64,000 nucleotides of DNA from JAMCRM01 sp035561075 (GTDB lineage Bacteria; Acidobacteriota; Terriglobia; Bryobacterales; Bryobacteraceae): NCBI GenBank assembly GCA_035561075.1, contig DATMYF010000137.1:6651-70650 (forward strand). The letters run 5' to 3'. Positions 33,445 to 41,201 of this stretch are shown here, piece after piece; positions within the stretch are counted from its first letter, which is position 1, and the number at the start of each line of letters is the position of its first letter. The notes beneath the pieces are model-generated. The model had not been told where the DNA came from. It did not search any database and was given only the letters and a program-made list of their open reading frames with translations. The translations under genes and the position numbers were made by a program.

Positions 33445-33638
33445 GTGAAGGTTCGAGATCTCACGCGCTTGATCGAGAGCGACGGCTGGCGGCATGTACG
33501 CACCACCGGAAGCCACAGCTTTACAAGCACGCCTCCAAGCCGAATGTGGTAACCATTCCGGGACATCCCGGCGACGATGTGCCCGGGGGGACGGTGAAAT
33601 CGATTCTGAAAGCTGCGGGGCTGGAGGTCAGGAAATGA
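33445..33638 (+). pseudogene. hicA: HicA-type mRNA interferase toxin gene with a -1 frameshift
   Basis: The first frame from GTG 33445 reads K-V-R-D-L-T-R-L-I-E-S-D-G-W and then T-G-S-H, the HicA core with its catalytic His. At about 33516-33519 the frame is lost and would stop at 33552; the frame one base back carries the rest of a HicA, L-Y-K-H-A-S-K-P-N-V-V-T-I-P-G-H and a normal end at 33638. One extra base there would restore a full toxin of about 64 residues. HicA cleaves mRNA; the antitoxin hicB follows and overlaps it. A TACAAT hexamer ends nine bases before the GTG. Confidence 0.75.
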
Positions 33639-33859
33639 GGCAGAAGTACGCGGTCATCTTTGAGCAGGGCGAGGGGAACTGTGCGGCCTACGTCCCGGAT
33701 CTTCCTGGTTGCATCACCACAGGTGCGAACATTGAGGAGACCGAGCGAAATATCCGGGAGGCGATCGAGGGACATATTCGAACGCTAAGAGAGTTCGGCG
33801 AAGCGGTTCCTGGACCGACCAGCCTCGCCAAAGAAATTGAGATTACACCTGCTGCATAG
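33635..33859 (+). CDS. hicB: HicB-type antitoxin
   Basis: A 74-residue protein with the HicB N-terminal partial RNase-H fold: YAVIFEQGEG, AAYVPDLPGCITTG and the conserved helix ETERNIREAIEGHI. The long form with a DNA-binding C-terminus is not present, so it would be a short HicB. It overlaps the hicA stop (ATGA). If hicA is truly broken, this is an orphan antitoxin. Confidence 0.88.
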   Translation: MRQKYAVIFEQGEGNCAAYVPDLPGCITTGANIEETERNIREAIEGHIRTLREFGEAVPGPTSLAKEIEITPAA

Positions 33860-33929
33860 ATTCGCACCGTCGGTAATTTACGGAAAAGCCGTTTTCCGTT
33901 TCGTTGGCGGCAATCCGAGATAGGTAGCG

Positions 33930-36497
33930 CTATTTCGCGTCTCGCCAGTTCACGCCCGACCCAACGTCCACCACCAGCGGCACTGCCAGTTCCCCGACGC
34001 CTTCCATTTCACTCTTCACCATTGCAGAGACCGTGCGGACCTCGTCGGGCGGGGCCTCTAGCACCAGCTCATCGTGCACCTGGAGTAGCAGCGCCGCCTG
34101 GTAGCCTTCGAGCTTGCGCGCGATCCGCACCATTGCGAGCTTGATCAGATCCGCCGCCGTGCCCTGGAGCGGCGAGTTCACGGCCGTGCGCTCTGCGAAA
34201 CCGCGGGCATTAGGGTTGCGGGAATTGATATCGGGGATGGGCCTCTCGCGCCCGAATAGCGTGCGGGTCGTACCCGTCTTTCGCACCTCCGCGATGGTCG
34301 CGTCGATGAACCTCCGCACCCCCGCGTAGCGCTCGAAATAGGCCCGGATGTACGTCTCGGCCTCGCCCCTGGAGATGCCCAATTGCGCCGCCAGGCCGAA
34401 CGGGCTGATGCCGTAGACAATTCCGAAGTTCACTGCCTTGGCCGCGCGCCGGGCGTCGGGTGTCACCATGAGGGGCGGAATCCCCATCACCTCCGCGGCG
34501 GTGCGGGTGTGGATATCCTCGCCGCGCCGGAAGGCGTCCATCAGGACCGGATCGCGCGACATGTGTGCCAGCAGCCGCAGCTCGATTTGGGAGTAGTCCG
34601 CAACAATCAGGGTCCATCCCTCGCGTGGCACGAAGGCGGCGCGAATCTCGCGGCCCAGTTCCGTGCGGATGGGAATATTCTGCAGGTTCGGGTTCGACGA
34701 AGAGAGGCGCCCCGTAGCCGCCCCGGTCTGGTTGAAGCTGGTGTGCAGGCGCCCGTCGCGCGGGTCGATCAGCGCCGGCAGCGCATCCACGTAGGTGCCC
34801 TTCAGCTTGCAGAGCCCGCGGTACTCCAGCACGTTCCGGACAATCGGGTAATCGGCGGCCAGTTCCTCCAACACGTCGGCGGCGGTGGAGATCACCTTGC
34901 CCTTCCCGTACTTCACCGGCGCGGGCAGCTTCAGGTCTTCAAACAGCACCCGCCCCAACTGTTGCGGGGAGGCGATGTTGAATGTCTTGCCCGCCTGCGC
35001 GTGGATCTCGGCGGTGAGCCGCGCGATATCGCTCTCCATCAGGGCGGAGAGGCGGCGCAGTTCAACCGGATCGATGCGGATGCCGGTCTGCTCCATGCGG
35101 GCCAGCACGCCCGTCAGGGGCAATTCGATATCAGCGTATAGCGAACGCAGATTGCGCTTGTCGATAGCCGGACTCAACTGCTGCCACAGCTCCAGGGTGG
35201 CATCGGCCCGGGCCTCCACACCTTCGCCCAGCTTGCGGTCGAACCGGCGCTGCACCTGGTCCGCAAGCGCGCAGCCGGAGGAGTCCGCATCCAGCAGAAA
35301 GGCGTAGAGCATCACGTCTTCGGTGAACCCCGCGCCCGCGATTCCCAGCTTCCCCAGGGAGGTCAAGGCGGTTTTGGCATCGCACACGACTTTCGGCCGG
35401 GCGGCGTCCTCCAGCAGTGGTGTCAGCCGCTCGATCAGGTGCTGGGGTACGGCGCGCGCCTCTCCCGCTTTCCACGCGAGGCCAATGCTGTCCATGGGGA
35501 ACTCGCCATCCCCCGAAATCGAAATCGCCAGCGCCACCGGCGCCCCGGCCGGCACTGTGCCGAGCCATTCCGCCAAAGCCTCCGCGGTCTCGAGCGCCTG
35601 GTAATCGCGCGGGCGCGTGTCTTCGGCCGGGCCCAACTCTTTCAGCAGGCTGTGGAACTCCAGTTCTTTGTAGACGCCCCGCAAAGCATCCAGCTCCGGC
35701 TCCTGCGCTCGAACGCTTTCAGTCGAAAACTCAATGGGGATGTCGCAATCGAGCAACGCCAGACTCTTGCTCATGCGGATACGGTCCGCGTGGTTGGTCA
35801 GGCTCTCCCGGTAAGTGCGGCGCTCCACCTCGGCGGCACGTGCTATGGCGTTTTCCACCGATCCGAAGCGCTCAATCAAGTCCCGCGCGCCCTTTTCCCC
35901 GATGCCCGGCGCCCCGGGAATATTGTCGATGGCGTCCCCCTTGAGCGCCAGCAGGTCGGGCACCGCCCCGGGGGGCACCCCCATGAATGCCTTTACCTTG
36001 TCTGCGTCGTAGAATAGGTCGTCCTTGGCCGGGTCGAGCATGTAGACGTGGTCATTGACGAGTTGCAGCATGTCCTTATCGCTCGACACGATCACCACGT
36101 CCATCCCGTCAGCCTCGGCGCGCTTGGCGATGGTCCCGATCACGTCGTCCGCCTCGAAACCCGGGTACTCCAGGATTGGGATCCGCATGGCTTCGAGAAT
36201 GCGGCGGATCTGCGGGATCTGGTCTCCCAAGTCGGGCGGCATCTCGGTGCGGTTGGCCTTGTAGTCGGCGAACTCCTCCATGCGGCGCACCGGCGCTCCG
36301 CTCTCAAACACGGCGGCTACGTACTCGGGACGGTGCTCCTTCCCCAGCTTCCGCAGCATGTTGTTGAAAATATAGATGGCTTCGGTGGAGAAGCCGCCCG
36401 AGGTGCGCATCGGAGGCGCGCCCGAACGCGCCCGCGCATGGTAGGCACGGAAGATGAAGCCGAACGAATCGATCAGGAAGAGTTTGGGACGGGCCAC
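33930..36497 (-). CDS. polA: DNA polymerase I, proofreading motifs degenerate
   Basis: Fills gaps and removes RNA primers in replication and repair. The 855-residue protein has an N-terminal 5' nuclease (MARPKLFLIDSFGFIFRAYHA start, VVIVSSDKDMLQLV), a central 3'-5' exonuclease-like domain, and a complete family A polymerase: motif A DYSQIELRLLAHMS, motif B RRAAKAVNFGIVYG and motif C QVHDELVLEA. The central domain lacks the D-x-E of Exo I (residues read A-L-A-I-S-I-S-G-D-G) and shows no clear Exo II Asn, so proofreading is probably lost, as in Taq and Bst polymerases. The GTG start at 36497 sits six bases after TATCAT. Confidence 0.95.
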   Translation of the reverse strand: MARPKLFLIDSFGFIFRAYHARARSGAPPMRTSGGFSTEAIYIFNNMLRKLGKEHRPEYVAAVFESGAPVRRMEEFADYKANRTEMPPDLGDQIPQIRRILEAMRIPILEYPGFEADDVIGTIAKRAEADGMDVVIVSSDKDMLQLVNDHVYMLDPAKDDLFYDADKVKAFMGVPPGAVPDLLALKGDAIDNIPGAPGIGEKGARDLIERFGSVENAIARAAEVERRTYRESLTNHADRIRMSKSLALLDCDIPIEFSTESVRAQEPELDALRGVYKELEFHSLLKELGPAEDTRPRDYQALETAEALAEWLGTVPAGAPVALAISISGDGEFPMDSIGLAWKAGEARAVPQHLIERLTPLLEDAARPKVVCDAKTALTSLGKLGIAGAGFTEDVMLYAFLLDADSSGCALADQVQRRFDRKLGEGVEARADATLELWQQLSPAIDKRNLRSLYADIELPLTGVLARMEQTGIRIDPVELRRLSALMESDIARLTAEIHAQAGKTFNIASPQQLGRVLFEDLKLPAPVKYGKGKVISTAADVLEELAADYPIVRNVLEYRGLCKLKGTYVDALPALIDPRDGRLHTSFNQTGAATGRLSSSNPNLQNIPIRTELGREIRAAFVPREGWTLIVADYSQIELRLLAHMSRDPVLMDAFRRGEDIHTRTAAEVMGIPPLMVTPDARRAAKAVNFGIVYGISPFGLAAQLGISRGEAETYIRAYFERYAGVRRFIDATIAEVRKTGTTRTLFGRERPIPDINSRNPNARGFAERTAVNSPLQGTAADLIKLAMVRIARKLEGYQAALLLQVHDELVLEAPPDEVRTVSAMVKSEMEGVGELAVPLVVDVGSGVNWRDAK

Positions 36498-36503
36498 TGG
36501 CCC

Positions 36504-36593
36504 ATGATACTACCTTGGGGTAAATTCGCTACATAGAGGCGGGTGGTGTGGCTGTTCAGCCACACTGCGAAGTTTGCATCCGCCATAGTATCA
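36504..36593. promoter_or_regulatory. Divergent polA/lpxC control region with a perfect palindrome
   Basis: The 141-base gap holds two arms TGATACTA (36505-36512) and TAGTATCA (36586-36593), exact inverted copies that each contain a -10-like hexamer pointing outwards; the left one, read on the minus strand as TATCAT, ends six bases before polA GTG. Between them lies GTGTGGCTG-TT-CAGCCACAC (36546-36565), a perfect 9-bp inverted repeat with a two-base loop, a plausible repressor operator between the two promoters. Confidence 0.45.
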
Positions 36594-36638
36594 GCAACTT
36601 GGCGATGGACTACAGATTGCAGCAATTCTGATTGAAGA

Positions 36639-37529
36639 ATGCGATTCGAGACTACCGTCCAGCGCCCTGTGGAAGCCAGCGGCGTCGGACTTCATAGCGG
36701 AGTGCCGGTATCCATACGCATTCTGCCGGCCCCCGCTTCGTCGGGCATCGTCTTCGTCCGGACAGACCTGGAAAACTTTGAAATTCCAGCCAGTTGGCGC
36801 CATGTGGCACGTGTCAGCTACGCCACCAGCCTGATGCGCCAAGGCGTCCTCATCTCTACCACCGAGCATCTGCTCAGCGTTTTCCATAGCATGGGGATTG
36901 ACAACGCCCGGGTGGAGATCGACAACCTGGAAGTACCGATTCTCGATGGCAGCGGCCTGCCTTTCGTGGAACTGCTCCGGGAGGCGGGCGTTCGCCAGCA
37001 ACGGCGCAAGCGGCGCTACCTGCGGGTGTGCCGGGCGGTCACCGTGGAGGACAAAGGGAAGCGCATTTCCATCGTCCCGGCCGACAGTTTCCGCCTCACC
37101 TGCGATGTGGATTTCCAGCACCCCCTGGTGGGCCGGCAGTCGCTCGAAATGGAGCTCACCCCGGAGCGCTACGCCGTCGAGATCGCTCCCGCCCGCACCT
37201 TCGGTTTCGAGTACGAGCTCAGCCAGATGCAGAATATGGGGTTGATCCGCGGTGCCTCCCTCGACAATGCCGTCTGCTTCACCCGGGACGGCGTCCGCAA
37301 CGAGGGCGGGCTGCGCTTTCCCGACGAGTGCTGCCGCCACAAAGCGCTGGACCTCATCGGTGACCTCGCCCTGCTGGGCCGCCCCATTCTGGGGCATGTC
37401 ATCGCGGAGCGCGCCGGACACGCCATGCACGCGGCCCTGGTGGCCCGCATCATGTCGGACCCGTCGCTCTACGAGATCCTCACCTTCGAGCAACTCGCCG
37501 CGCGGGTGGCGGAGAGCCTGGTGGTCTGA
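36639..37529 (+). CDS. lpxC: UDP-3-O-acyl-N-acetylglucosamine deacetylase
   Basis: Catalyses the committed, zinc-dependent step of lipid A synthesis, which shows the cell makes LPS. The 296-residue protein has the V-E-A-S-G-V-G-L-H-S-G start, the zinc-binding segment STTEHLLSV (His77), EIDNLEVPILDGSG, a second-domain RTFGFEYEL, then zinc-site HKALDLIGDLALLG and A-E-R-A-G-H-A-M-H with the catalytic histidine. Length is standard. No neighbouring ftsZ or other lpx genes are present. Confidence 0.95.
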   Translation: MRFETTVQRPVEASGVGLHSGVPVSIRILPAPASSGIVFVRTDLENFEIPASWRHVARVSYATSLMRQGVLISTTEHLLSVFHSMGIDNARVEIDNLEVPILDGSGLPFVELLREAGVRQQRRKRRYLRVCRAVTVEDKGKRISIVPADSFRLTCDVDFQHPLVGRQSLEMELTPERYAVEIAPARTFGFEYELSQMQNMGLIRGASLDNAVCFTRDGVRNEGGLRFPDECCRHKALDLIGDLALLGRPILGHVIAERAGHAMHAALVARIMSDPSLYEILTFEQLAARVAESLVV

Positions 37530-37554
37530 GCCGCCCTCCGCCGCGCGCCAGTGG

Positions 37555-38925
37555 TTATTTGCCGTACTGCTCGAAGAAGTGGGCGATCGTCATGATGCCC
37601 TTGTAGTAGTTCCCCAGGTTGTACTTCTCGTTGGGGGAATGCAGGCCGTCGTCCGGCAGCCCGAACCCCATCATCACTGTCGGGATCCCCAGGTGCTGGG
37701 CGAAGTCGCCTACAATCGGCACCGACCCGCCCGAGCGGATGAACACCGTCGGCTTCCCGAACACATCCGAGAACGCCTTGGCCGCCACCGAAATCGCGGG
37801 ATGATCCGGATTTACCACCAGGCCCGGCGAAGCACTCAAAACCCGCACCTCCATCCGGAGTCCTTTAGGGGTGTTCTCTTCGACGAAGCGCCTCACCGCG
37901 GCGATCAGGGTTTCGGGATCCTGGCGCGGTACCAGACGCAGGCTTACCTTCGCCACTGCCTTGGCCGGGATCACCGTCTTGGCCCCGGCGGCAGTGAATC
38001 CGCCCGCGATGCCGTGGACCTCGAGAGTCGGCCGCGCCCAGACACGCTCCAGGACCGAGTACCCCGGCTCGCCCGTCAGTTCCGCCGCACCGACCTCTTT
38101 CTCCAGGAACTCCTTCTCGCTGAACGGCAACTGCTGCCAGCTCTGCTTTTCGGCCGGCGCCGGCGGTTCCACCGCGTCGTAGATGCCCGGAATGCGGAGC
38201 ACTCCGCTCGCGTCCTTGGCCTTGGCGAGCAGTTCGATCAGCCCGAAAATTGGGTTTGGCGCAGCGCCGCCGTAGAGCCCCGAGTGCAGGTCCCGCGCCG
38301 GCCCGGAGGCCTCGATTTCCATGTAGATCAGGCCGCGCAGCCCGGTGCACAGGGTCGGGATGCCGGGTCCGTACATGGACGTATCCGAAACCAGAGCCAC
38401 GTCCGCTTTAAGCTTCTTCCCGTTGGCGGCCACATACTTGGCAATGGAGGCGCCGCCCACTTCTTCTTCGCCCTCGACCAGGAATTTGACGTTCAGCGGG
38501 AAGGTGCCGTTCACCGCACGGAGTGCCTCCAGGGCCTTGATGTGCATGTACATCTGGCCCTTGTCGTCGGCGGTGCCGCGGCCGTAGAGATTGCCGTCCC
38601 GCAGGGTCGGCTCGAAGGGCGGAGTCTCCCACAGTTCGATGGGATCGGCCGGCTGCACGTCGTAATGCCCGTAGCACAGCACGGTTGGTTTGCCCGGAGC
38701 ATGCAGCCAGTCGGCGTACACCAGCGGGTGCTTCGCCGTGGGGATGATCTCCACGTTTTCCATCCCAATGCCCCGCAGGCTGTCGGCTACGAATTCGGCG
38801 GCGCGTTGGATATCGCCGGCGTGTTCGGGAAGCGTGCTGATGCTGGGAATGCGCAGGAAGGTTTTCAGCTCTTCCAGGAACCGGTCCTGGTTCTGCTGTA
38901 CGAACGCATCGGTGGCTTGAGACAT
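37555..38925 (-). CDS. M20-family dipeptidase/carboxypeptidase
   Basis: A 456-residue metallopeptidase of the PepV/CNDP-like M20 type. Visible elements: the metal-binding H-Y-D-V-Q-P-A-D-P, G-R-G-T-A-D-D-K-G-Q with the bridging Asp, the catalytic V-E-G-E-E-E-V-G-G, and a dimerisation domain followed by RSGGSVPIVGDF. ATG 38925 is preferred over the upstream in-frame codons because a TATAAT element lies immediately before it and the family begins with this helix (FVQQNQDRFLEELKTFLRIP). No signal peptide, so it is likely cytoplasmic and completes peptide breakdown. Confidence 0.92.
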   Translation of the reverse strand: MSQATDAFVQQNQDRFLEELKTFLRIPSISTLPEHAGDIQRAAEFVADSLRGIGMENVEIIPTAKHPLVYADWLHAPGKPTVLCYGHYDVQPADPIELWETPPFEPTLRDGNLYGRGTADDKGQMYMHIKALEALRAVNGTFPLNVKFLVEGEEEVGGASIAKYVAANGKKLKADVALVSDTSMYGPGIPTLCTGLRGLIYMEIEASGPARDLHSGLYGGAAPNPIFGLIELLAKAKDASGVLRIPGIYDAVEPPAPAEKQSWQQLPFSEKEFLEKEVGAAELTGEPGYSVLERVWARPTLEVHGIAGGFTAAGAKTVIPAKAVAKVSLRLVPRQDPETLIAAVRRFVEENTPKGLRMEVRVLSASPGLVVNPDHPAISVAAKAFSDVFGKPTVFIRSGGSVPIVGDFAQHLGIPTVMMGFGLPDDGLHSPNEKYNLGNYYKGIMTIAHFFEQYGK

Positions 38926-38931
38926 GGATAT

Positions 38932-38937
38932 ATTATA
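38932..38937 (-). promoter_or_regulatory. Exact TATAAT -10 element of the M20 peptidase, leaderless geometry
   Basis: On the minus strand TATAAT (38937 to 38932) is followed by six bases and the ATG at 38925. Transcription would begin at or one base before the start codon. No Shine-Dalgarno precedes the ATG. No -35 box is evident. Confidence 0.55.
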
Positions 38938-39057
38938 GGCGTTGCCCGCACTTCCGCTGCCGAATCGGCATTTGCCATCGGCAGTCCGGCGTACGGCGGC
39001 ACATCTGTTATGGGCGCGCGCTGTGGAAACGCTGTGCACCGGTGCCGGCCGCGGCTC

Positions 39058-39085
39058 TTGCTATGGCCCATCAGTTGCCTATTAT
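39058..39085 (+). promoter_or_regulatory. TTGCTA-16-TATTAT promoter of the STAS gene, leaderless geometry
   Basis: TTGCTA (39058-39063), a 16-base spacer and TATTAT (39080-39085). The GTG start of the STAS gene follows six bases later at 39092. This is the best example in the window of a -35/-10 pair set at a start codon. Confidence 0.5.
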
Positions 39086-39091
39086 GCCTCG

Positions 39092-39499
39092 GTGGTTCAT
39101 CGCCGTCCGCTAAATCCCGAAGGACTGGTTGTCTACCAGCACGACGCCAGCGGCACGTTCCGGTTTGTGCTGTTGGGGCAACTCAAGCAACCGTGGGTGG
39201 ATGAATTGCGGCACGCCTGGACCACGGCCAGTTCCGTCATTCAGAACAAAGAATTAGTGATTGACCTCTCGGCTCTGACAGCCGCAGATAACTCCGGAAT
39301 TGACTTGTTGTCTCGCATGCGGGAATCAGGGGCCCGCATCATCGCGCCGGCGTCGCAGACTCTCTCCGGGCCGTTCACCGGCTTGGGCATGTCTGCGGCG
39401 CCTCGCGGTGTATTCCGGGCGCGCGGTGCGTGGTGCGTTTTAGCTGCCTGGTTGCTGCCGGGATGCGTTGTCGCGTGGATGAACGCCAGGCGGGCCTAG
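39092..39499 (+). CDS. STAS-domain protein with C-terminal membrane helix
   Basis: The 135-residue protein has a STAS-like fold of anti-sigma-factor antagonists: F-R-F-V-L-L-G-Q-L-K-Q-P-W-V, an alpha helix, then ELVIDLSALTAADNSGIDLL (the beta strand and the loop where SpoIIAA-type proteins carry a phosphorylatable Ser, here N-S-G-I-D) and GARIIAP. The C-terminus has one hydrophobic helix (WCVLAAWLLPGCVVAWM), unusual for a soluble antagonist. No sigma-factor or kinase neighbour is present. GTG 39092 has no Shine-Dalgarno but a well-placed promoter. Confidence 0.65.
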   Translation: MVHRRPLNPEGLVVYQHDASGTFRFVLLGQLKQPWVDELRHAWTTASSVIQNKELVIDLSALTAADNSGIDLLSRMRESGARIIAPASQTLSGPFTGLGMSAAPRGVFRARGAWCVLAAWLLPGCVVAWMNARRA

Positions 39500-39529
39500 T
39501 CTCGCCGGCAGGAGGCACACCGGCCCGTT

Positions 39530-40510
39530 TCAGCACCCGTGTGATCGCCCGTCACAGGAACCGGTGATTCCGCCGATCCTCTTCGATACATTAAAGATGT
39601 CGCCGACTCGCACCAACCCCGCAATCCGGTATCTGCCGATCGCAGCGATGCCGGCCGAGGCAAGGCAGCCGCACTCCGCGCATACCGGCCTGCCCCCGAA
39701 CTCACACGGCCGGATCACCGTTTTCAAATCCGCCGAAATGCAGGTGGTGACCTGCGCGAAGATGCACTCCGCCGGGTTCCGCGGCGGCTCCACGTATCCT
39801 TCGAGCACCAGCCCCGGCATGTAGACCTTCGGGAACTCCGCAGCCACGGCCTTGATTTCGCGGATGGCGTACGTCCGGTCCTCCCCGGTAAGCCGCTCTT
39901 CGGATGTCTGGTCTTCCTGCGGCGTGAACAGGCTCAGCCAGATTCTCCGCACCTCCGGGCGGGCGGACCAGAAAGACGCGAACTCCCGCAGATATCCGGG
40001 GCGCTTGAGCATCTGCTTCGTCACCGTGCAATGGATGATTACGCTGTGCCCGGCGATGTTACTGAGCACCCGCTCGTACGTCGCGGGTGCGCGGCGCCGG
40101 TCATGTTCCGGCGGCAGTCCGTCCACCGACACCGAAATGTGCAGATGCTCGTACCCCGCCCACTCCAGCGGAATCGGACGCACCGCGCTGGTCACCAACT
40201 GCACTTCGACACCGGACAGCAGCGGCAGCAGGGTGCTCAGTTCCCGATACCGGACCAATGGTTCCCCGCCTACCAGGCTCAGGTGGAGAGGCCGCAGCCT
40301 GCGCGTCAGTTCTAAAATCCCTTCCACCAGGGCATCTCCGGTGAGATCGGGAATATCCCGCAGTCCGCCGGCTCCGTCGACGTGGTTCTGGCTGTAGGCA
40401 TAACATCCCGGACATCGCAGCGGGCACTCCCTGGTCACCTCAACTGATAGGAACGGCTTTCGCCCTTGCAGAATTCCATACCACGCCGGAAAGACCTGTG
40501 CGATTTTCAT
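39530..40510 (-). CDS. Radical SAM protein with SPASM-like C-terminal cysteine cluster
   Basis: The 326-residue protein has the radical SAM motif Cys-x3-Cys-x2-Cys (ECPLRCPGCY near residue 33), the TIM-barrel elements LHLSLVGGEPLVR and HISVSVDGLPPEHD, and a C-terminal group of cysteines: C-x7-C, then CEFGGRPVCAECGC, resembling a SPASM/twitch auxiliary Fe-S cluster site. This is the layout of peptide-modifying enzymes, but no precursor peptide gene is recognisable next to it. It converges with the STAS gene, with 30 bases between stops. Function unknown. Confidence 0.8.
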   Translation of the reverse strand: MKIAQVFPAWYGILQGRKPFLSVEVTRECPLRCPGCYAYSQNHVDGAGGLRDIPDLTGDALVEGILELTRRLRPLHLSLVGGEPLVRYRELSTLLPLLSGVEVQLVTSAVRPIPLEWAGYEHLHISVSVDGLPPEHDRRRAPATYERVLSNIAGHSVIIHCTVTKQMLKRPGYLREFASFWSARPEVRRIWLSLFTPQEDQTSEERLTGEDRTYAIREIKAVAAEFPKVYMPGLVLEGYVEPPRNPAECIFAQVTTCISADLKTVIRPCEFGGRPVCAECGCLASAGIAAIGRYRIAGLVRVGDIFNVSKRIGGITGSCDGRSHGC

Positions 40511-40652
40511 AGAGCCTTAAGAACCGTACGCCGCTCTTGCGCACGCGTTTGCCAAAACCCTTTGCACTTCTCTCTCCGAAAACGGTTGGGCCAGCATGTC
40601 ATGGCCTTCCAGGTAGAGGATACCCCTAATCCGACGTGGTGGGTGCGGCTAC

Positions 40653-41201
40653 TCACGTACTGCGCTCGGTCTTCATTACCGCCACATAACCCAGGTTGCG
40701 ATAGAGCTGGTTAGAGTCCAGGCCGAAGCCCACTACGAAGCGGTCCGGGATCTCGAAGCAGCGGAAATCCACCGGAACCTGCGCGATGCGGCGCGAGTTG
40801 CGATCGAGGAAGGTGCAAACCGCGAGCGAGTTGGGCCCGCGGCTGGCCAGCGTCCGCAGCATGTAGCGCAGGGTGAAGCCGGTATCCACAATATCCTCCA
40901 CCAGCAGCACGTCCTCACCCTCGATGCTCTCGTCGAGGTCTTTCGCGATCCGCACCACCCCAGGCGAGCCGGAACGGTTCGAAAAACTCGAGATACCCAG
41001 GAAATCGATCTTCAGCGGCACCTCAATCTCCCGCGACAGCGCCGTCAGGAAGAACACCGACCCCTTCAGAACCGCGATCAACTTCAAGGTCTTCCCGCGG
41101 TACCGCGCGGATATCTCCGCCCCCACTTCGCGAATGCGAGCCGCAATCTGCTCCTCTGTGAACAGCACCCGCTCGATAGGTGGTTCCGCAACCCTACTCA
41201 T
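40653..41201 (-). CDS. hpt: Hypoxanthine phosphoribosyltransferase
   Basis: Salvages hypoxanthine and guanine to IMP and GMP. The 182-residue protein has the PRPP-binding motif V-L-L-V-E-D-I-V-D-T-G, the catalytic loop region with S-F-S-N-R-S-G-S, and the C-terminal F-V-V-G-F-G-L-D. Its ATG overlaps the stop of the upstream kinase-like/nuclease gene (ATGA at 41198-41201), so it is translated from the same message. Confidence 0.95.
   Translation of the reverse strand: MSRVAEPPIERVLFTEEQIAARIREVGAEISARYRGKTLKLIAVLKGSVFFLTALSREIEVPLKIDFLGISSFSNRSGSPGVVRIAKDLDESIEGEDVLLVEDIVDTGFTLRYMLRTLASRGPNSLAVCTFLDRNSRRIAQVPVDFRCFEIPDRFVVGFGLDSNQLYRNLGYVAVMKTERST

Noticed and set aside
38926..39039. 38-codon N-terminal extension of the M20 peptidase
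   Set aside because: It would lie upstream of the -10 element and has no family similarity; ATG 38925 fits better.
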